Shown piece after piece: positions 17,376 through 25,434 of a stretch of 64,000 bases of DNA. Position 1 is the stretch's first letter. The number at the start of each line of letters is the position of its first letter. The notes beneath the pieces were generated by a model. It was not told where the DNA came from and made no database searches. It saw only the letters and a program-made list of their open reading frames with translations. The DNA is from Dorea sp. 5-2 (GTDB lineage: Bacteria; Bacillota; Clostridia; Lachnospirales; Lachnospiraceae), in contig NZ_KE159770.1 of assembly GCF_000403455.2 (NCBI RefSeq), forward strand, positions 256,474 to 320,473, written 5' to 3'. The position numbers and the translations under genes were made by a program.

Positions 17376-17433
17376 TATTGTGCTATTTTTAGAGCTCGTA
17401 CACGTTTTTTTTTCAATTTTTGTGTCTTATAAT
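17376..17433 (+). promoter_or_regulatory. Promoter and candidate AraC operator of the SGNH-nanEK operon
   Basis: TATTGTGCTAT at 17376-17386 is followed after 41 nt by TATAAT at 17428-17433. The -35 region is a T-run with poor match. The geometry equals that of the minus-strand operon. Confidence 0.7.
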
Positions 17434-17463
17434 GAAGGCAGCATTAAAGTAGGAGGTGTAAAC

Positions 17464-18108
17464 ATGCCGGAAAATAATGATATCAAGAATCATTCTGTCG
17501 TCCGCGCCGGCTGCAAGCCAGATTTTCTTTTCATCGGTGACTCCATCACTCAGTACTGGGAATTAGAGGCTTATTTTGACGGACCCGGACAGCTTCTGAT
17601 CAACAGAGGGATCGAAGGAGACACCACAACCTATCTCAACAAACGTTTCCAGGTGGACGCTCTGCAATTGAAGCCCCGCTACTGTATCATGGGGATCGGG
17701 GTCAATGACACCATCTGCCTGGAGGGCGACTATTGGAAACTGATCCCTCCGCTTCCGTACGATGAGGTTCTCTACACGGCGCAGGCGAACATCAAAGAGA
17801 TCATCCGGAAGGCAAAAGCTTCTTCCACCACGCTGATCCTTGCCTCGCTTCTTCCGATACGTATAGATGTCTCTCTGCATGAAGCGGATAGGAAGCGATT
17901 TATCCGGGATCTGAATCAATGGCTTGAAGAAACGGCAGAAAAAGAACGTCTCATTTTCCTGGATTATTATTCTGCCGCATCATATCCGGGAACAGACCGT
18001 CTGCTTGACGGTATAACCTACGACGGCCTTCATCCGAACGCCAACGGGTACGCGCTGATGAGCTCCGTCCTCAAAAACACACTGAAAAAACACCACATTA
18101 CGATTTAG
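17464..18108 (+). CDS. SGNH/GDSL hydrolase, candidate sialic acid O-acetylesterase
   Basis: The ATG at 17464 follows AGGAGGTG. The 214-aa product has no signal peptide. It has the SGNH blocks: FIGDSITQYW (catalytic Ser), the Gly in NRGIEGDTT, Asn in GIGVND, and DGLHPN (catalytic Asp/His). As first gene of the yhcH-nanE-nanK operon it probably removes O-acetyl groups from imported sialic acid in the cytoplasm. Similar GDSL genes occur in R. gnavus-type nan clusters. The substrate is inferred from context only. Confidence 0.82.
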   Translation: MPENNDIKNHSVVRAGCKPDFLFIGDSITQYWELEAYFDGPGQLLINRGIEGDTTTYLNKRFQVDALQLKPRYCIMGIGVNDTICLEGDYWKLIPPLPYDEVLYTAQANIKEIIRKAKASSTTLILASLLPIRIDVSLHEADRKRFIRDLNQWLEETAEKERLIFLDYYSAASYPGTDRLLDGITYDGLHPNANGYALMSSVLKNTLKKHHITI

Positions 18109-18123
18109 CCAAAGGAGGCTCTT

Positions 18124-18579
18124 ATGATTTATGATTCTATAAAAAACAAGGATAACTATAAATATTTTCCCGCTCTGTATCAGGCGCTTAACTACCTTGA
18201 CAGCCTGCCGGACCGGGTACTTCCCGCCCCTCATGTCGATCTTGATGAGGACCGGCTGTTCTGCAACTTCGTCGCCTTTACTTCGAAACCCGAAGACCAG
18301 TGCCTCTATGAAGCGCACCGCGATTATATCGACCTGCACTTCATTGTCAGCGGCGTAGAGCGGATCGCAACTGCCGACGTCTGTTCCTTAACTCCTGAAG
18401 TACCCTATGCGCAGGAGAAGGATATTGAATTCTTAAAAGGCGATGCCGATGGATACTATGAGCTTAACCCCGGACAATTCATGGTCTGCTTCCCAAGCGA
18501 CGCCCATAAGGTCGCGATGATGAAGGATCGTCCGGCAGAAGTCAAAAAAATCGTATTCAAGATCAAAATGGAGGGATGA
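18124..18579 (+). CDS. YhcH/NanQ-like cupin (sialic acid anomerase family)
   Basis: The 151-aa product belongs to the YhcH/YjgK/YiaL family (DUF386), with YEAHRDYIDLHFIVSGVE and a QFMVCFPSDAHKVAMM metal-site segment. E. coli YhcH (NanQ) speeds up conversion between alpha- and beta-Neu5Ac so that NanA can use the product. AAAGGAGG lies just upstream of the ATG. It is the second gene of the operon and its stop overlaps an ATG of nanE. Confidence 0.85.
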   Translation: MIYDSIKNKDNYKYFPALYQALNYLDSLPDRVLPAPHVDLDEDRLFCNFVAFTSKPEDQCLYEAHRDYIDLHFIVSGVERIATADVCSLTPEVPYAQEKDIEFLKGDADGYYELNPGQFMVCFPSDAHKVAMMKDRPAEVKKIVFKIKMEG

Positions 18580-18584
18580 TCATC

Positions 18585-19304
18585 ATGAAATATTCTAAAA
18601 GTGAAATTCTGAATCAGATAAAAGGACAGCTGATCGTATCCTGTCAGGCTCTTCCGGGAGAGCCTCTGTACGTGCCGGAGAAATCCGTCATGTATCTGAT
18701 GGCGAGAGCCGCCAAAGAAGCCGGTTCTCCGTGTATCCGCACAAGCAGTATCCGCGACGTGAAAGCCATTAAAGAAGAGACCTGCCTGCCTGTCATCGGT
18801 ATTATCAAGATCAATTATGAAGGCTATGATTCTTATATCACTCCGACCATGCAGGAGATTGACGAGCTTGTCGCGGCAGACGCCGATATTGTCGCCCTGG
18901 ACTGCACCATGCGCAGCCGCGGCGACGGAACCACGATCAACGAATTTATCGCACAGATCAAGGCAAAATATCCTGACATCGTTCTCATGGCAGATATCTC
19001 TACCTACGAGGAAGGGGTAAATGCATGGAAATGCGGCGTCGATCTTGTCGGCACAACCTTAAGCGGATATACCAGTTATTCTCCCCAAAAGGACGGTCCT
19101 GACACGGAGCTGGTCCGCAGACTCAGCAAGGATCTGGATATCCCGGTCATTGCAGAAGGGAAGGTACATACTCCCGACCAGGCAGTACAGATGTTAGAGG
19201 CGGGCGCCTTTGCCGTCGTTGTCGGCGGAGCCATTACCCGTCCGCTTGAGATCGCAGCCCGATTTATAAACAGAGTGAAGGAATATAGCTATGAGTCAAG
19301 ATAA
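18585..19304 (+). CDS. nanE: N-acetylmannosamine-6-phosphate 2-epimerase
   Basis: The ATG at 18585 is favoured because GGAGGG lies 9 nt upstream; the ATG at 18576, overlapping the yhcH stop, directly abuts that site. The 239-aa TIM barrel has the NanE pattern: QALPGEPLY near the N-terminus, VIGIIKINY with the catalytic Lys, ADIVALDCTMR, LMADISTYEEG, and VIAEGKVHTPDQ before a GAFAVVVGGAITRP phosphate site. It converts ManNAc-6-P to GlcNAc-6-P. It overlaps nanK by 14 nt. Confidence 0.93.
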   Translation: MKYSKSEILNQIKGQLIVSCQALPGEPLYVPEKSVMYLMARAAKEAGSPCIRTSSIRDVKAIKEETCLPVIGIIKINYEGYDSYITPTMQEIDELVAADADIVALDCTMRSRGDGTTINEFIAQIKAKYPDIVLMADISTYEEGVNAWKCGVDLVGTTLSGYTSYSPQKDGPDTELVRRLSKDLDIPVIAEGKVHTPDQAVQMLEAGAFAVVVGGAITRPLEIAARFINRVKEYSYESR

Positions 19305-20262
19305 TTTTGATGCAAAAAACATATATTGGGGAATTGATATCGGCGGTACTGCCGTAAAGATGGGGACCGTGGATGAGAACGGAACGATCCTGCTCTCTTA
19401 TGAGGCTTCCGTCGCTTTTGATCATTATGACACTCCGATCCTGCAAACAGTATTAAAAGAATCCGAAAAATTTCTGAAGGATAATAAGATAGATCCCATG
19501 GATCTTCGCGGAATCGGGATCTCCGCCACTGGACAGATCGACGTACCAAAAGGGATCGTGGCAGGCAGCGGCGGCAACATCCGTAATTGGGAAGGTTCTG
19601 ATCTAAAGGAAGCATTTACACAAAAATACCGCCTGCCTGTTACGGTCGTAAACGATGCGAACTGTGTTGCCCTGGGAGAAAAATGGATCGGAAGCGCTAA
19701 GAATGCGAAGGATGTGATCGTCCTCACCATCGGCACCGGACTTGGCGGGGGGATCATCGTGAACGATCAGATCTTGCTTGGAAGGGCAGGCTTCGGCGGC
19801 GAATTAGGGCATTTCTCCATCCATATGCAGGGCGAACCCTGTACCTGCAAGAACCGCGGGTGTTTCGAGCAATATGCTTCCATGACGGCTCTGGTAAGGT
19901 CTGTTGGCAAGTATTGTGAAGCTGCCGCCCCTGGCTGCCTTAAGGACCGTCCGGTAAACGGCAGGACCATTTTTGAAGCTGTCGCAGGGGGAGACGCGGC
20001 AATTACGCGCATTGTAGATACCTGGATCCAGGATATCTCCGCCGGGATCGTAAGCCTTGTGCATATCTTCAACCCGGAACTGGTCATCATTGGCGGAGGC
20101 GTAAGCACACAGGAGGAATTGTTTATAGCAAAGCTGCGGGAAAAAGTTCTGGAAGCTGTGATGCCCAACTTTAAACAGGGACTTACCTTACGCGCCGCCA
20201 CCCTCGGCAATAACGCAGGAATGATCGGCGCTGTCTATTACCTGATTCAGGCTTTGTCATAA
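19291..20262 (+). CDS. nanK: ROK-family kinase, N-acetylmannosamine kinase
   Basis: The 323-aa product has the ROK ATP site (GIDIGGTAVKMG), catalytic Asp in VVNDANCVALGE, TIGTGLGGGI, and the zinc motif with GEPCTCKNRGCFEQ. The gene overlaps nanE and ends the plus-strand operon 74 bp before the element's right end. Position after nanE supports ManNAc as the substrate; ROK kinases for other sugars look similar. Confidence 0.88.
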   Translation: MSQDNFDAKNIYWGIDIGGTAVKMGTVDENGTILLSYEASVAFDHYDTPILQTVLKESEKFLKDNKIDPMDLRGIGISATGQIDVPKGIVAGSGGNIRNWEGSDLKEAFTQKYRLPVTVVNDANCVALGEKWIGSAKNAKDVIVLTIGTGLGGGIIVNDQILLGRAGFGGELGHFSIHMQGEPCTCKNRGCFEQYASMTALVRSVGKYCEAAAPGCLKDRPVNGRTIFEAVAGGDAAITRIVDTWIQDISAGIVSLVHIFNPELVIIGGGVSTQEELFIAKLREKVLEAVMPNFKQGLTLRAATLGNNAGMIGAVYYLIQALS

Positions 20263-20270
20263 ATGAAATG

Positions 20271-20305
20271 GAAGCTGCTGCAAAGGAGGGACCTGCAGCA
20301 GCTTC
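20271..20305 (+). terminator. Hairpin after nanK
   Basis: GAAGCTGCTGC (20271-20281) and GCAGCAGCTTC (20295-20305) are perfect 11-bp arms with a 13-nt loop. Only scattered Ts follow, so it may be a processing or stabilising stem as much as a terminator. Confidence 0.55.
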
Positions 20306-20315
20306 TCTCATACAT

Positions 20316-20353
20316 GGTCTTCTATCTTTAAACGACACACAGGCGTCGTTGGC
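20316..20353. other. attR: right attP arm plus repeat core
   Basis: The 20-bp arm at 20316-20335 is the inverted partner (17/20) of 1992-2011. The core 20336-20351 is identical to 1982-1997. TGGC at 20350-20353 is the chromosomal arm of the weaker attB dyad. Confidence 0.85.
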
Positions 20354-20884
20354 ACTTGCCACTGAGATACACTTGATCATCGTCTCGACCGTCTGCACCT
20401 CTCCAGGCTCCAGAAATACCTGGGATCCTCCCATAGACGCCGCATATTCTGAAGTCGTCACTTCGTCTTCTAATTTGATCTTTCCGCTCTCTAACGCGTC
20501 AAAGATCAAGAGTAACGTCATAACTTTCGTGACACTCGCCGGAGGACGCTGGGTATCCGCATCTTTTTCATAGATGATCTGTCCTGTGGAGGATTCCATC
20601 AGGACTGCGGACGGCGCGCTGACGTCTATCCCACCCTGTGTCTCTGCCGCGCCTTCTTCCGGACCGGCTGCTTCTTCCTGACCGACCGTTTCTTCCGGAT
20701 CCACCGCTTCTTCCTGCGTCCCTGCTTCTGTATCAGGTACTGCTATATCCCCAGATTGTTCCTCCCCCGTCGTCCCTGCCTCTTCTGCCGTATCCGCGTA
20801 CAGGATCGGATCCCGCACCGACATCGCATTTACCGGCTGCACGCACAATAAGGCGCTAAGCAATATTACCGCAAATAATCTCAT
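20336..20884 (-). pseudogene. dacF: dacF-family D-Ala-D-Ala carboxypeptidase, 5' part (split by insertion)
   Basis: The first 183 codons start at 20884 with GGGAG upstream. They encode a signal peptide (LFAVILLSALLCVQPVNA), an acidic Glu/Gly/Thr-rich linker (about 30-90), then the start of the transpeptidase-like domain with SxxK in PASVTK (Ser117, Lys120) and SxN in ASAND (Ser178). After the 16-bp repeat the frame runs into the element for about 50 foreign residues and stops at 20183. The KTG-bearing remainder is at 1199-1997. The truncated product could still be exported but lacks a complete active site. Confidence 0.9.
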
Positions 20885-20960
20885 ACTCTGACTCCCTGCC
20901 AGTCTTCATTATTATTACTATTGTAATAAGGCTATGTGAAAAATATGCATTCAGGATAGA

Positions 20961-21117
20961 AAAAGGCAGGCGGTATTGCCTGCTCTTAAAGATATGTCCC
21001 GCTTTTACGGGTTATTTGGAAAACGGAATGCTTTTATGTATCTCCGTTTAAAAATTGGACAGGAAGCCCAACCAGAAGTATTCTCTCTTTCTTCTCCGAA
21101 AATCCTCTGATGTATCT
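20961..21117 (-). ncRNA. Candidate structured leader or small RNA upstream of dacF
   Basis: Reading the minus strand from a likely start near 21117 there are four stems: TTGG/CCAA (21055-21071), AAACGGA/TCCGTTT (21021-21049), CCCG/CGGG (20998-21011), and GCAGGC/GCCTGC (20966-20983) followed by TTTTT. The last is a typical intrinsic terminator about 75 nt before the dacF start. It could be a riboswitch or attenuator for dacF, or a stand-alone RNA of about 155 nt. I could not match it to a known class. Confidence 0.4.
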
Positions 21118-21123
21118 TTTTAT

Positions 21124-21152
21124 ATCATATCATTTTTTATCGTATAACGCAA
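21124..21152 (-). promoter_or_regulatory. Promoter of the dacF leader
   Basis: Minus strand: TTGCGT (21147-21152), 17-bp spacer, TATGAT (21124-21129). Confidence 0.6.
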
Positions 21153-21237
21153 TAATTTGTCTGATTTTATTTTATTTTCGTTCTTACTTTTTCGACAATT
21201 CACGACCTCTTTTGGCACTTAAAATAAAAATTATAGA

Positions 21238-21279
21238 AAAAAGCACCCGGCGGATGATTTCATCCGTCAGATGCTTTTT
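21238..21279. terminator. Terminator after the SASP gene
   Basis: AAAAAGCA and TGCTTTTT flank an inner GGCGGATG/CATCCGTC stem. A- and T-runs on the two sides allow termination in both directions. Confidence 0.75.
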
Positions 21280-21295
21280 CTTACTTAATTACTGC

Positions 21296-21499
21296 TTATT
21301 TGCCAGCCATCTGCTTTTCCTGCTGCTCGATCATCTTCTTAACCATATAACCGCCAACAGAACCATTCTGTCTGGAAGTCAGATCTCCGTTGTAGCCTTC
21401 CGTAAGCGGCACGCCCAACTCGTTTGCTACCTCATATTTGAACTTGTCTAATGCTCCCTTTGCTTCTGGTACTGCTGCTCTGTTTGATGAACTTGTCAT
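21296..21499 (-). CDS. Alpha/beta-type small acid-soluble spore protein
   Basis: The ATG at 21499 has GGAGGAG upstream; 67 aa. It has the SASP signature: the germination-protease region FKYEVANELGVPL and the DNA-binding half GDLTSRQNGSVGGYMVKKMI. SASPs coat and protect DNA in spores, so the host is a spore former. Expression is expected in the forespore. It is monocistronic, with its own terminator, and separates dacF from recG. Confidence 0.95.
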   Translation of the reverse strand: MTSSSNRAAVPEAKGALDKFKYEVANELGVPLTEGYNGDLTSRQNGSVGGYMVKKMIEQQEKQMAGK

Positions 21500-21565
21500 A
21501 GTTATCTCCTCCTTTTTGTAACTTTGTAACATTGATTTTTGTTACACCGATAGTATATGGAGGAT

Positions 21566-23596
21566 TCAGATTATTACACTAGAAGTTCCTTCATAATTTG
21601 GAAGATTCTTCATCCAGTCATTTTCTGATCTTAAAAGCTCGTCCGCGGCTTCATTCGCCATCTGTAAAAGCTTCGCATCCTGGTACACATCGCCGAGCCT
21701 GAAATCCATCAGCCCGCTCTGACGGATACCGAACAGATCGCCGGGACCGCGAAGCCTAAGATCCTCACTGGCAATCTTGAATCCGTCATTGGTCTTATTC
21801 AAAATATCGAGCCGCTCCTTCGTCTCTTTTGATCTTGAACCGCTCATAAAGATACAGTAAGACTGATGTCCGCCTCTTCCGACCCTTCCCCGGAGCTGAT
21901 GAAGCTGTGCAAGCCCGAAGCGCTCCGAGTTCTCCACCATCATGACCGTAGCGTTGGGCACGTCGATCCCCACTTCGATCACCGTGGTCGAGACCAGGAC
22001 CTGGATCTCATTTCTCCCGAAACGCTCCATAATATCGTCCTTTAATGCCTGCCTCATCTTGCCATGAAGATAGGAGACGGCAATCTCCCCGCCCAACTCA
22101 TCCTGAAGCATGGACGCATAGTCGGTGACATTCTCCGCCTCCAGAGTCTCGCTCTCTTCTACCATAGGACAGATCACATAGCACTGCCGCCCCTCCGATA
22201 CCTGTCTCTTCATAAATGTATACGCCGTCTTCCGATAGCCGGTATCCACCACGCAATTCTTGATCGGCAGACGGTTTGCCGGAAGCTCGTCGATCACCGA
22301 GATATCCAGATCCCCATACAGAATGATCGCCAGCGTTCTTGGGATCGGCGTCGCACTCATGACCAGCACGTGGGGAACATTCCCTTTTCCGGCAAACGCT
22401 TCCCTCTGCTTCACGCCGAACCGATGCTGCTCGTCCGTCACCACAAGGGCAAGGCAATCGTAATTCACTCCGCCCTGGATCAGCGCATGCGTACCGATGA
22501 TGATCCTGGCATACCCGCATTCAATCCGGTCATATGCCTTACGCTTCTCCTTCGCAGTCATCGAACCCGTCAGAAGCTCCACCTTGATCTGAACGCCGTA
22601 GGTTTCAAATAAACGTGTGATCGAATCGTAGTGCTGTCTTGCCAGTACCTCTGTCGGCGCCATCATAGCGCCCTGATAACCATTCAGCGCAGTATTCATA
22701 AGCGCAAGAACCGCAACGATCGTCTTACCGGAACCCACGTCGCCCTGCACCAGCCTGGACATGACAGCCTCGCCCGCCATATCCCCGGCGATCTCTTGCC
22801 ATACCTTCTGCTGTGCATTGGTCAGCCGGAAAGGAAGTCCCCGGATCAATGCTTCTGTCTCCGGCTTCATCTCCATCCGGTATTCATTCGCCAGCCTCTC
22901 ATTCTTGTCCTTTAACTTCCGGACAGAGAGGATAAAAGCCAGGAACTCTTCGAATACCAGACGGTCCCTTGCATGGTAGAATACCTCCTTATCCTCCGGA
23001 AAATGAATTCCACGCACGGCATAATTATATTCTGCCAGTCCGTACCGCATACGAAGATCCCCGGGCAGAGAATCTGCAGCCAGGTCTATCCCGTCCAACG
23101 CCTGCCGCACCGCTTTTGCCACGGCGTTGTTGGTAAGCCCGGCTGTCAGCCCATAGAGCGGCTGCAAGGTGTTGAGCCTGTCCGCATATTTCTCACAGGG
23201 GTAGAAGATCTCCGGATGCTCCATCACAAGCCCGTCCCGCCTCCGAACTACCCTTCCTCTCAGCGTGACCGCGCCTCCCTTTGCAAAAGTACTTCGAAGA
23301 AAGGGCATCCGAAACCAGATCGCCTTAAGCGTCCCCGTCAGATCCTTGACAAATAACGTCGTCACCTGCATCTTCACACTCCCCGATACCTGGACTCTCC
23401 CATAGATCGCGCCGCTGACCGTCTGCGTCCTTCCTTCTTCTACCTCGCTGACCGGCACAGGATCTTCATAGACGTCATACCCCCTTGGATAATACCGGAT
23501 CAGGTCGCCCACCGTACTGACGCCGACCTTCTCGAATAATTTCTGGGTCTTGTCCCCGATTCCTTTCAATTCTTTGATGCTTGTCTTATCTATCAT
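21566..23596 (-). CDS. recG: ATP-dependent DNA helicase RecG
   Basis: The 676-aa product has the N-terminal wedge/OB domain (first ~150 residues, starting IKELKGIGDKTQKLF), helicase motif I (GDVGSGKT), motif II as DEQH, motif III (SATPIPRT) and the C-terminal LRGRVGRGG and RGPGDLFGIRQSG segments. It remodels stalled replication forks and branched DNA. Length is normal. It follows fakA and the asp23-like gene, the usual Firmicute order. Confidence 0.97.
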   Translation of the reverse strand: MIDKTSIKELKGIGDKTQKLFEKVGVSTVGDLIRYYPRGYDVYEDPVPVSEVEEGRTQTVSGAIYGRVQVSGSVKMQVTTLFVKDLTGTLKAIWFRMPFLRSTFAKGGAVTLRGRVVRRRDGLVMEHPEIFYPCEKYADRLNTLQPLYGLTAGLTNNAVAKAVRQALDGIDLAADSLPGDLRMRYGLAEYNYAVRGIHFPEDKEVFYHARDRLVFEEFLAFILSVRKLKDKNERLANEYRMEMKPETEALIRGLPFRLTNAQQKVWQEIAGDMAGEAVMSRLVQGDVGSGKTIVAVLALMNTALNGYQGAMMAPTEVLARQHYDSITRLFETYGVQIKVELLTGSMTAKEKRKAYDRIECGYARIIIGTHALIQGGVNYDCLALVVTDEQHRFGVKQREAFAGKGNVPHVLVMSATPIPRTLAIILYGDLDISVIDELPANRLPIKNCVVDTGYRKTAYTFMKRQVSEGRQCYVICPMVEESETLEAENVTDYASMLQDELGGEIAVSYLHGKMRQALKDDIMERFGRNEIQVLVSTTVIEVGIDVPNATVMMVENSERFGLAQLHQLRGRVGRGGHQSYCIFMSGSRSKETKERLDILNKTNDGFKIASEDLRLRGPGDLFGIRQSGLMDFRLGDVYQDAKLLQMANEAADELLRSENDWMKNLPNYEGTSSVII

Positions 23597-23678
23597 GTTC
23601 CTTGTCTCTTTTCTGCCAATCCTGATTTTTCAACATATCTCTCTTCAACATATCCATCCCGTTCTTATGGAATACAAA

Positions 23679-23712
23679 TGCCAGACTCTGTATTATAAAC
23701 AGACATCTGGCA
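23679..23712 (-). terminator. Hairpin between fakA and recG
   Basis: TGCCAGA (23679-23685) pairs with TCTGGCA (23706-23712), with TCTG/CAGA inside. The minus-strand tail ATTTGTATT is only weakly T-rich, so read-through into recG is likely. Confidence 0.4.
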
Positions 23713-23729
23713 CTCTGGTTCTATACTTT

Positions 23730-25415
23730 CTACTCTACTGCAAGCACATAATAGTAGATCGGCTGTCCGCCGTAATGCGCGTCCACATCCACATCCGGGT
23801 ACAACTCTCCGATCTCTGCGATAAACCTCTCGGCGTCCTCTTCTTTCACTTCCTCGCCATAGTACAGGCTGATCAGTTCGGAATCCTCATCTACCAGCTG
23901 CCCGAGAAGTTCCTTGGTCGTCTCTTCCACACCCTTGCCGACAGCCATGATCCCTGAATCGCCGATTCCCATGATATCTCCTTCATGGATCTCCTTATCG
24001 TCAATGTGCGTGTCGCGGACTGCATAAGTCACCTGCCCGGACTTCACATTCCGGATCGCCTCAAGCATGACCTCCTCATTCTCTTTTGCATCTGCATCCG
24101 GCATGAACCCGATCACCGCAGAGATCCCCTGAGGAACGGTCTTCGTCGGGATCACGACGATCTCCTTGTCCTCCACCAGTACCTTCGCCTGGTTCGCAGC
24201 CAGTACGATGTTCTTGTTATTCGGAAGGATGAACACACACTCTGCATTCACCTGGTCGATCGCATTCAGCATATCCTCGGTGCTTGGATTCATCGTCTGT
24301 CCGCCTTCGATAATATAGTCGACGCCAAGCTCTTTGAAGATCTCGTTCATACCCTCTCCGATGGACACCGCGATAAATCCCATAGGCTTTCTTGGCTCAT
24401 CCGGCTGCTTCTTTCTGTCATCCGGCATCTTCATGCCGGCATCCTTCGCCGCCAGCTTCTCGGCATCCTTGATCAGCTTCTCCTGATGCTCCTCGCGCAT
24501 GTTGTCGATCTTCATCCTTGACAGCTGCCCGTAGGTCAGCGCCCGCTGGATCGCAAGCCCCGGATCATTGGTATGCACATGAACCTTCACCACATCATCA
24601 TCCGCCACACATACGATGGAATCTCCGATAGAAGACAGATAGCCTTTGAAATCTTTCTCCTGGGCGTCCGTGAATTCCTTCTCCGTCAGGATAATGAATT
24701 CCGTACAATATCCAAACTTAATATCCGCCGTGTCCTGCGCGTTGATCTTCGTTACCTGTACCCCCGCGCCCGGCTGGATCGCACTGTAATCAATCTCTTT
24801 TCCAAGGAACGCGTCGTAAGCTCCCTTGATCACTTCTAGAAGTCCCTGGCCGCCGGAATCCACAACGCCTGCCTCTTTAAGCACCGGGAGCATATCCGGC
24901 GTCTTCTTAAGCACCTCCTCGGCGTGTTCGATCACTGCCGGAAGAAATACCTCCAGATCGTCGGTCTCCGCCGCCATCTCTGCCGCCTTTTCTGCAATCC
25001 CGCTGGCAACCGTAAGGATCGTACCCTCCTTTGGCTTCATGACCGCCTTATATGCCGTATCCCTTGCTCTTGCACATGCCGCCGCAAGTCCCTGTACATC
25101 AATCTGCTTCTCCTCCCGGATGGACTTGGTGAATCCTCTCAGCAGCTGTGAAAGGATCACTCCGGAATTCCCCCTTGCTCCCCTGAGAGATCCGGATGAG
25201 ATCGCCTTCGCCAGATCCTTGATATCCGACTTCTCAAGTGCAGTCACTTCCTTTGCCGCCGCCATGATCGTAAGTGACATATTCGTTCCTGTATCTCCGT
25301 CCGGCACAGGGAATACGTTCAGTTCATTGATATACTCCTTCTTCGCTTCAATATTCTGCGCACCTGCCAAAAACATCTTCGCAAGCATCTCCACATTTAT
25401 AGTTTTCGTAGCCAC
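23730..25415 (-). CDS. DAK2-domain protein, FakA-like fatty acid kinase
   Basis: The 561-aa product has the N-terminal DAK2 kinase domain with NVFPVPDGDTGTNM (Mg-ADP site) and SLRGARGNSGVILSQLLRGF, a middle domain and the C-terminal YloV region. In S. aureus FakA phosphorylates fatty acids bound to FakB for membrane lipid synthesis. It lies directly downstream of the asp23-like gene, as in many Firmicutes (yloU-yloV-recG). Confidence 0.9.
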   Translation of the reverse strand: MATKTINVEMLAKMFLAGAQNIEAKKEYINELNVFPVPDGDTGTNMSLTIMAAAKEVTALEKSDIKDLAKAISSGSLRGARGNSGVILSQLLRGFTKSIREEKQIDVQGLAAACARARDTAYKAVMKPKEGTILTVASGIAEKAAEMAAETDDLEVFLPAVIEHAEEVLKKTPDMLPVLKEAGVVDSGGQGLLEVIKGAYDAFLGKEIDYSAIQPGAGVQVTKINAQDTADIKFGYCTEFIILTEKEFTDAQEKDFKGYLSSIGDSIVCVADDDVVKVHVHTNDPGLAIQRALTYGQLSRMKIDNMREEHQEKLIKDAEKLAAKDAGMKMPDDRKKQPDEPRKPMGFIAVSIGEGMNEIFKELGVDYIIEGGQTMNPSTEDMLNAIDQVNAECVFILPNNKNIVLAANQAKVLVEDKEIVVIPTKTVPQGISAVIGFMPDADAKENEEVMLEAIRNVKSGQVTYAVRDTHIDDKEIHEGDIMGIGDSGIMAVGKGVEETTKELLGQLVDEDSELISLYYGEEVKEEDAERFIAEIGELYPDVDVDAHYGGQPIYYYVLAVE

Positions 25416-25434
25416 TTCTTATGTTCCTCCTTAA

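Larger units (their letters stand above)
1982..20335. mobile_element. 18.35-kb serine-recombinase element carrying a sialic-acid locus, inserted in dacF
   Basis: The boundaries come from a 16-bp direct repeat, cacacaggcgtcgttg, at 1982-1997 and 20336-20351; one copy belongs to dacF. Outside the repeats the two dacF parts join in frame. Inside, the right-end sequence 20316-20335 and the left-end sequence 1992-2011 are inverted copies matching at 17 of 20 positions around a 10-bp centre, so the circular form would carry a 50-bp palindromic attP. The gene for a large serine recombinase lies inside at 5548-7134. No conjugation, phage or replication genes were seen, so this is an integrative cassette rather than an ICE or prophage. 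The cargo is a two-component system, an EIIC permease and a nan locus. The SPbeta prophage in spsM (16-bp core, serine recombinase, in-frame restoration) is a known parallel. Confidence 0.9.

Noticed and set aside
20183..20335. Extension of the dacF 5' frame by 50 residues.
   Set aside because: This is the read-through into the element after the 16-bp repeat; it runs antisense to the end of nanK and has no protein-like pattern.
1982..20351. Transposase target-site duplication as explanation for the 16-bp repeat.
   Set aside because: No DDE transposase with inverted-repeat ends is present, and the rebuilt palindromic attP with a serine recombinase gene explains the repeat better.
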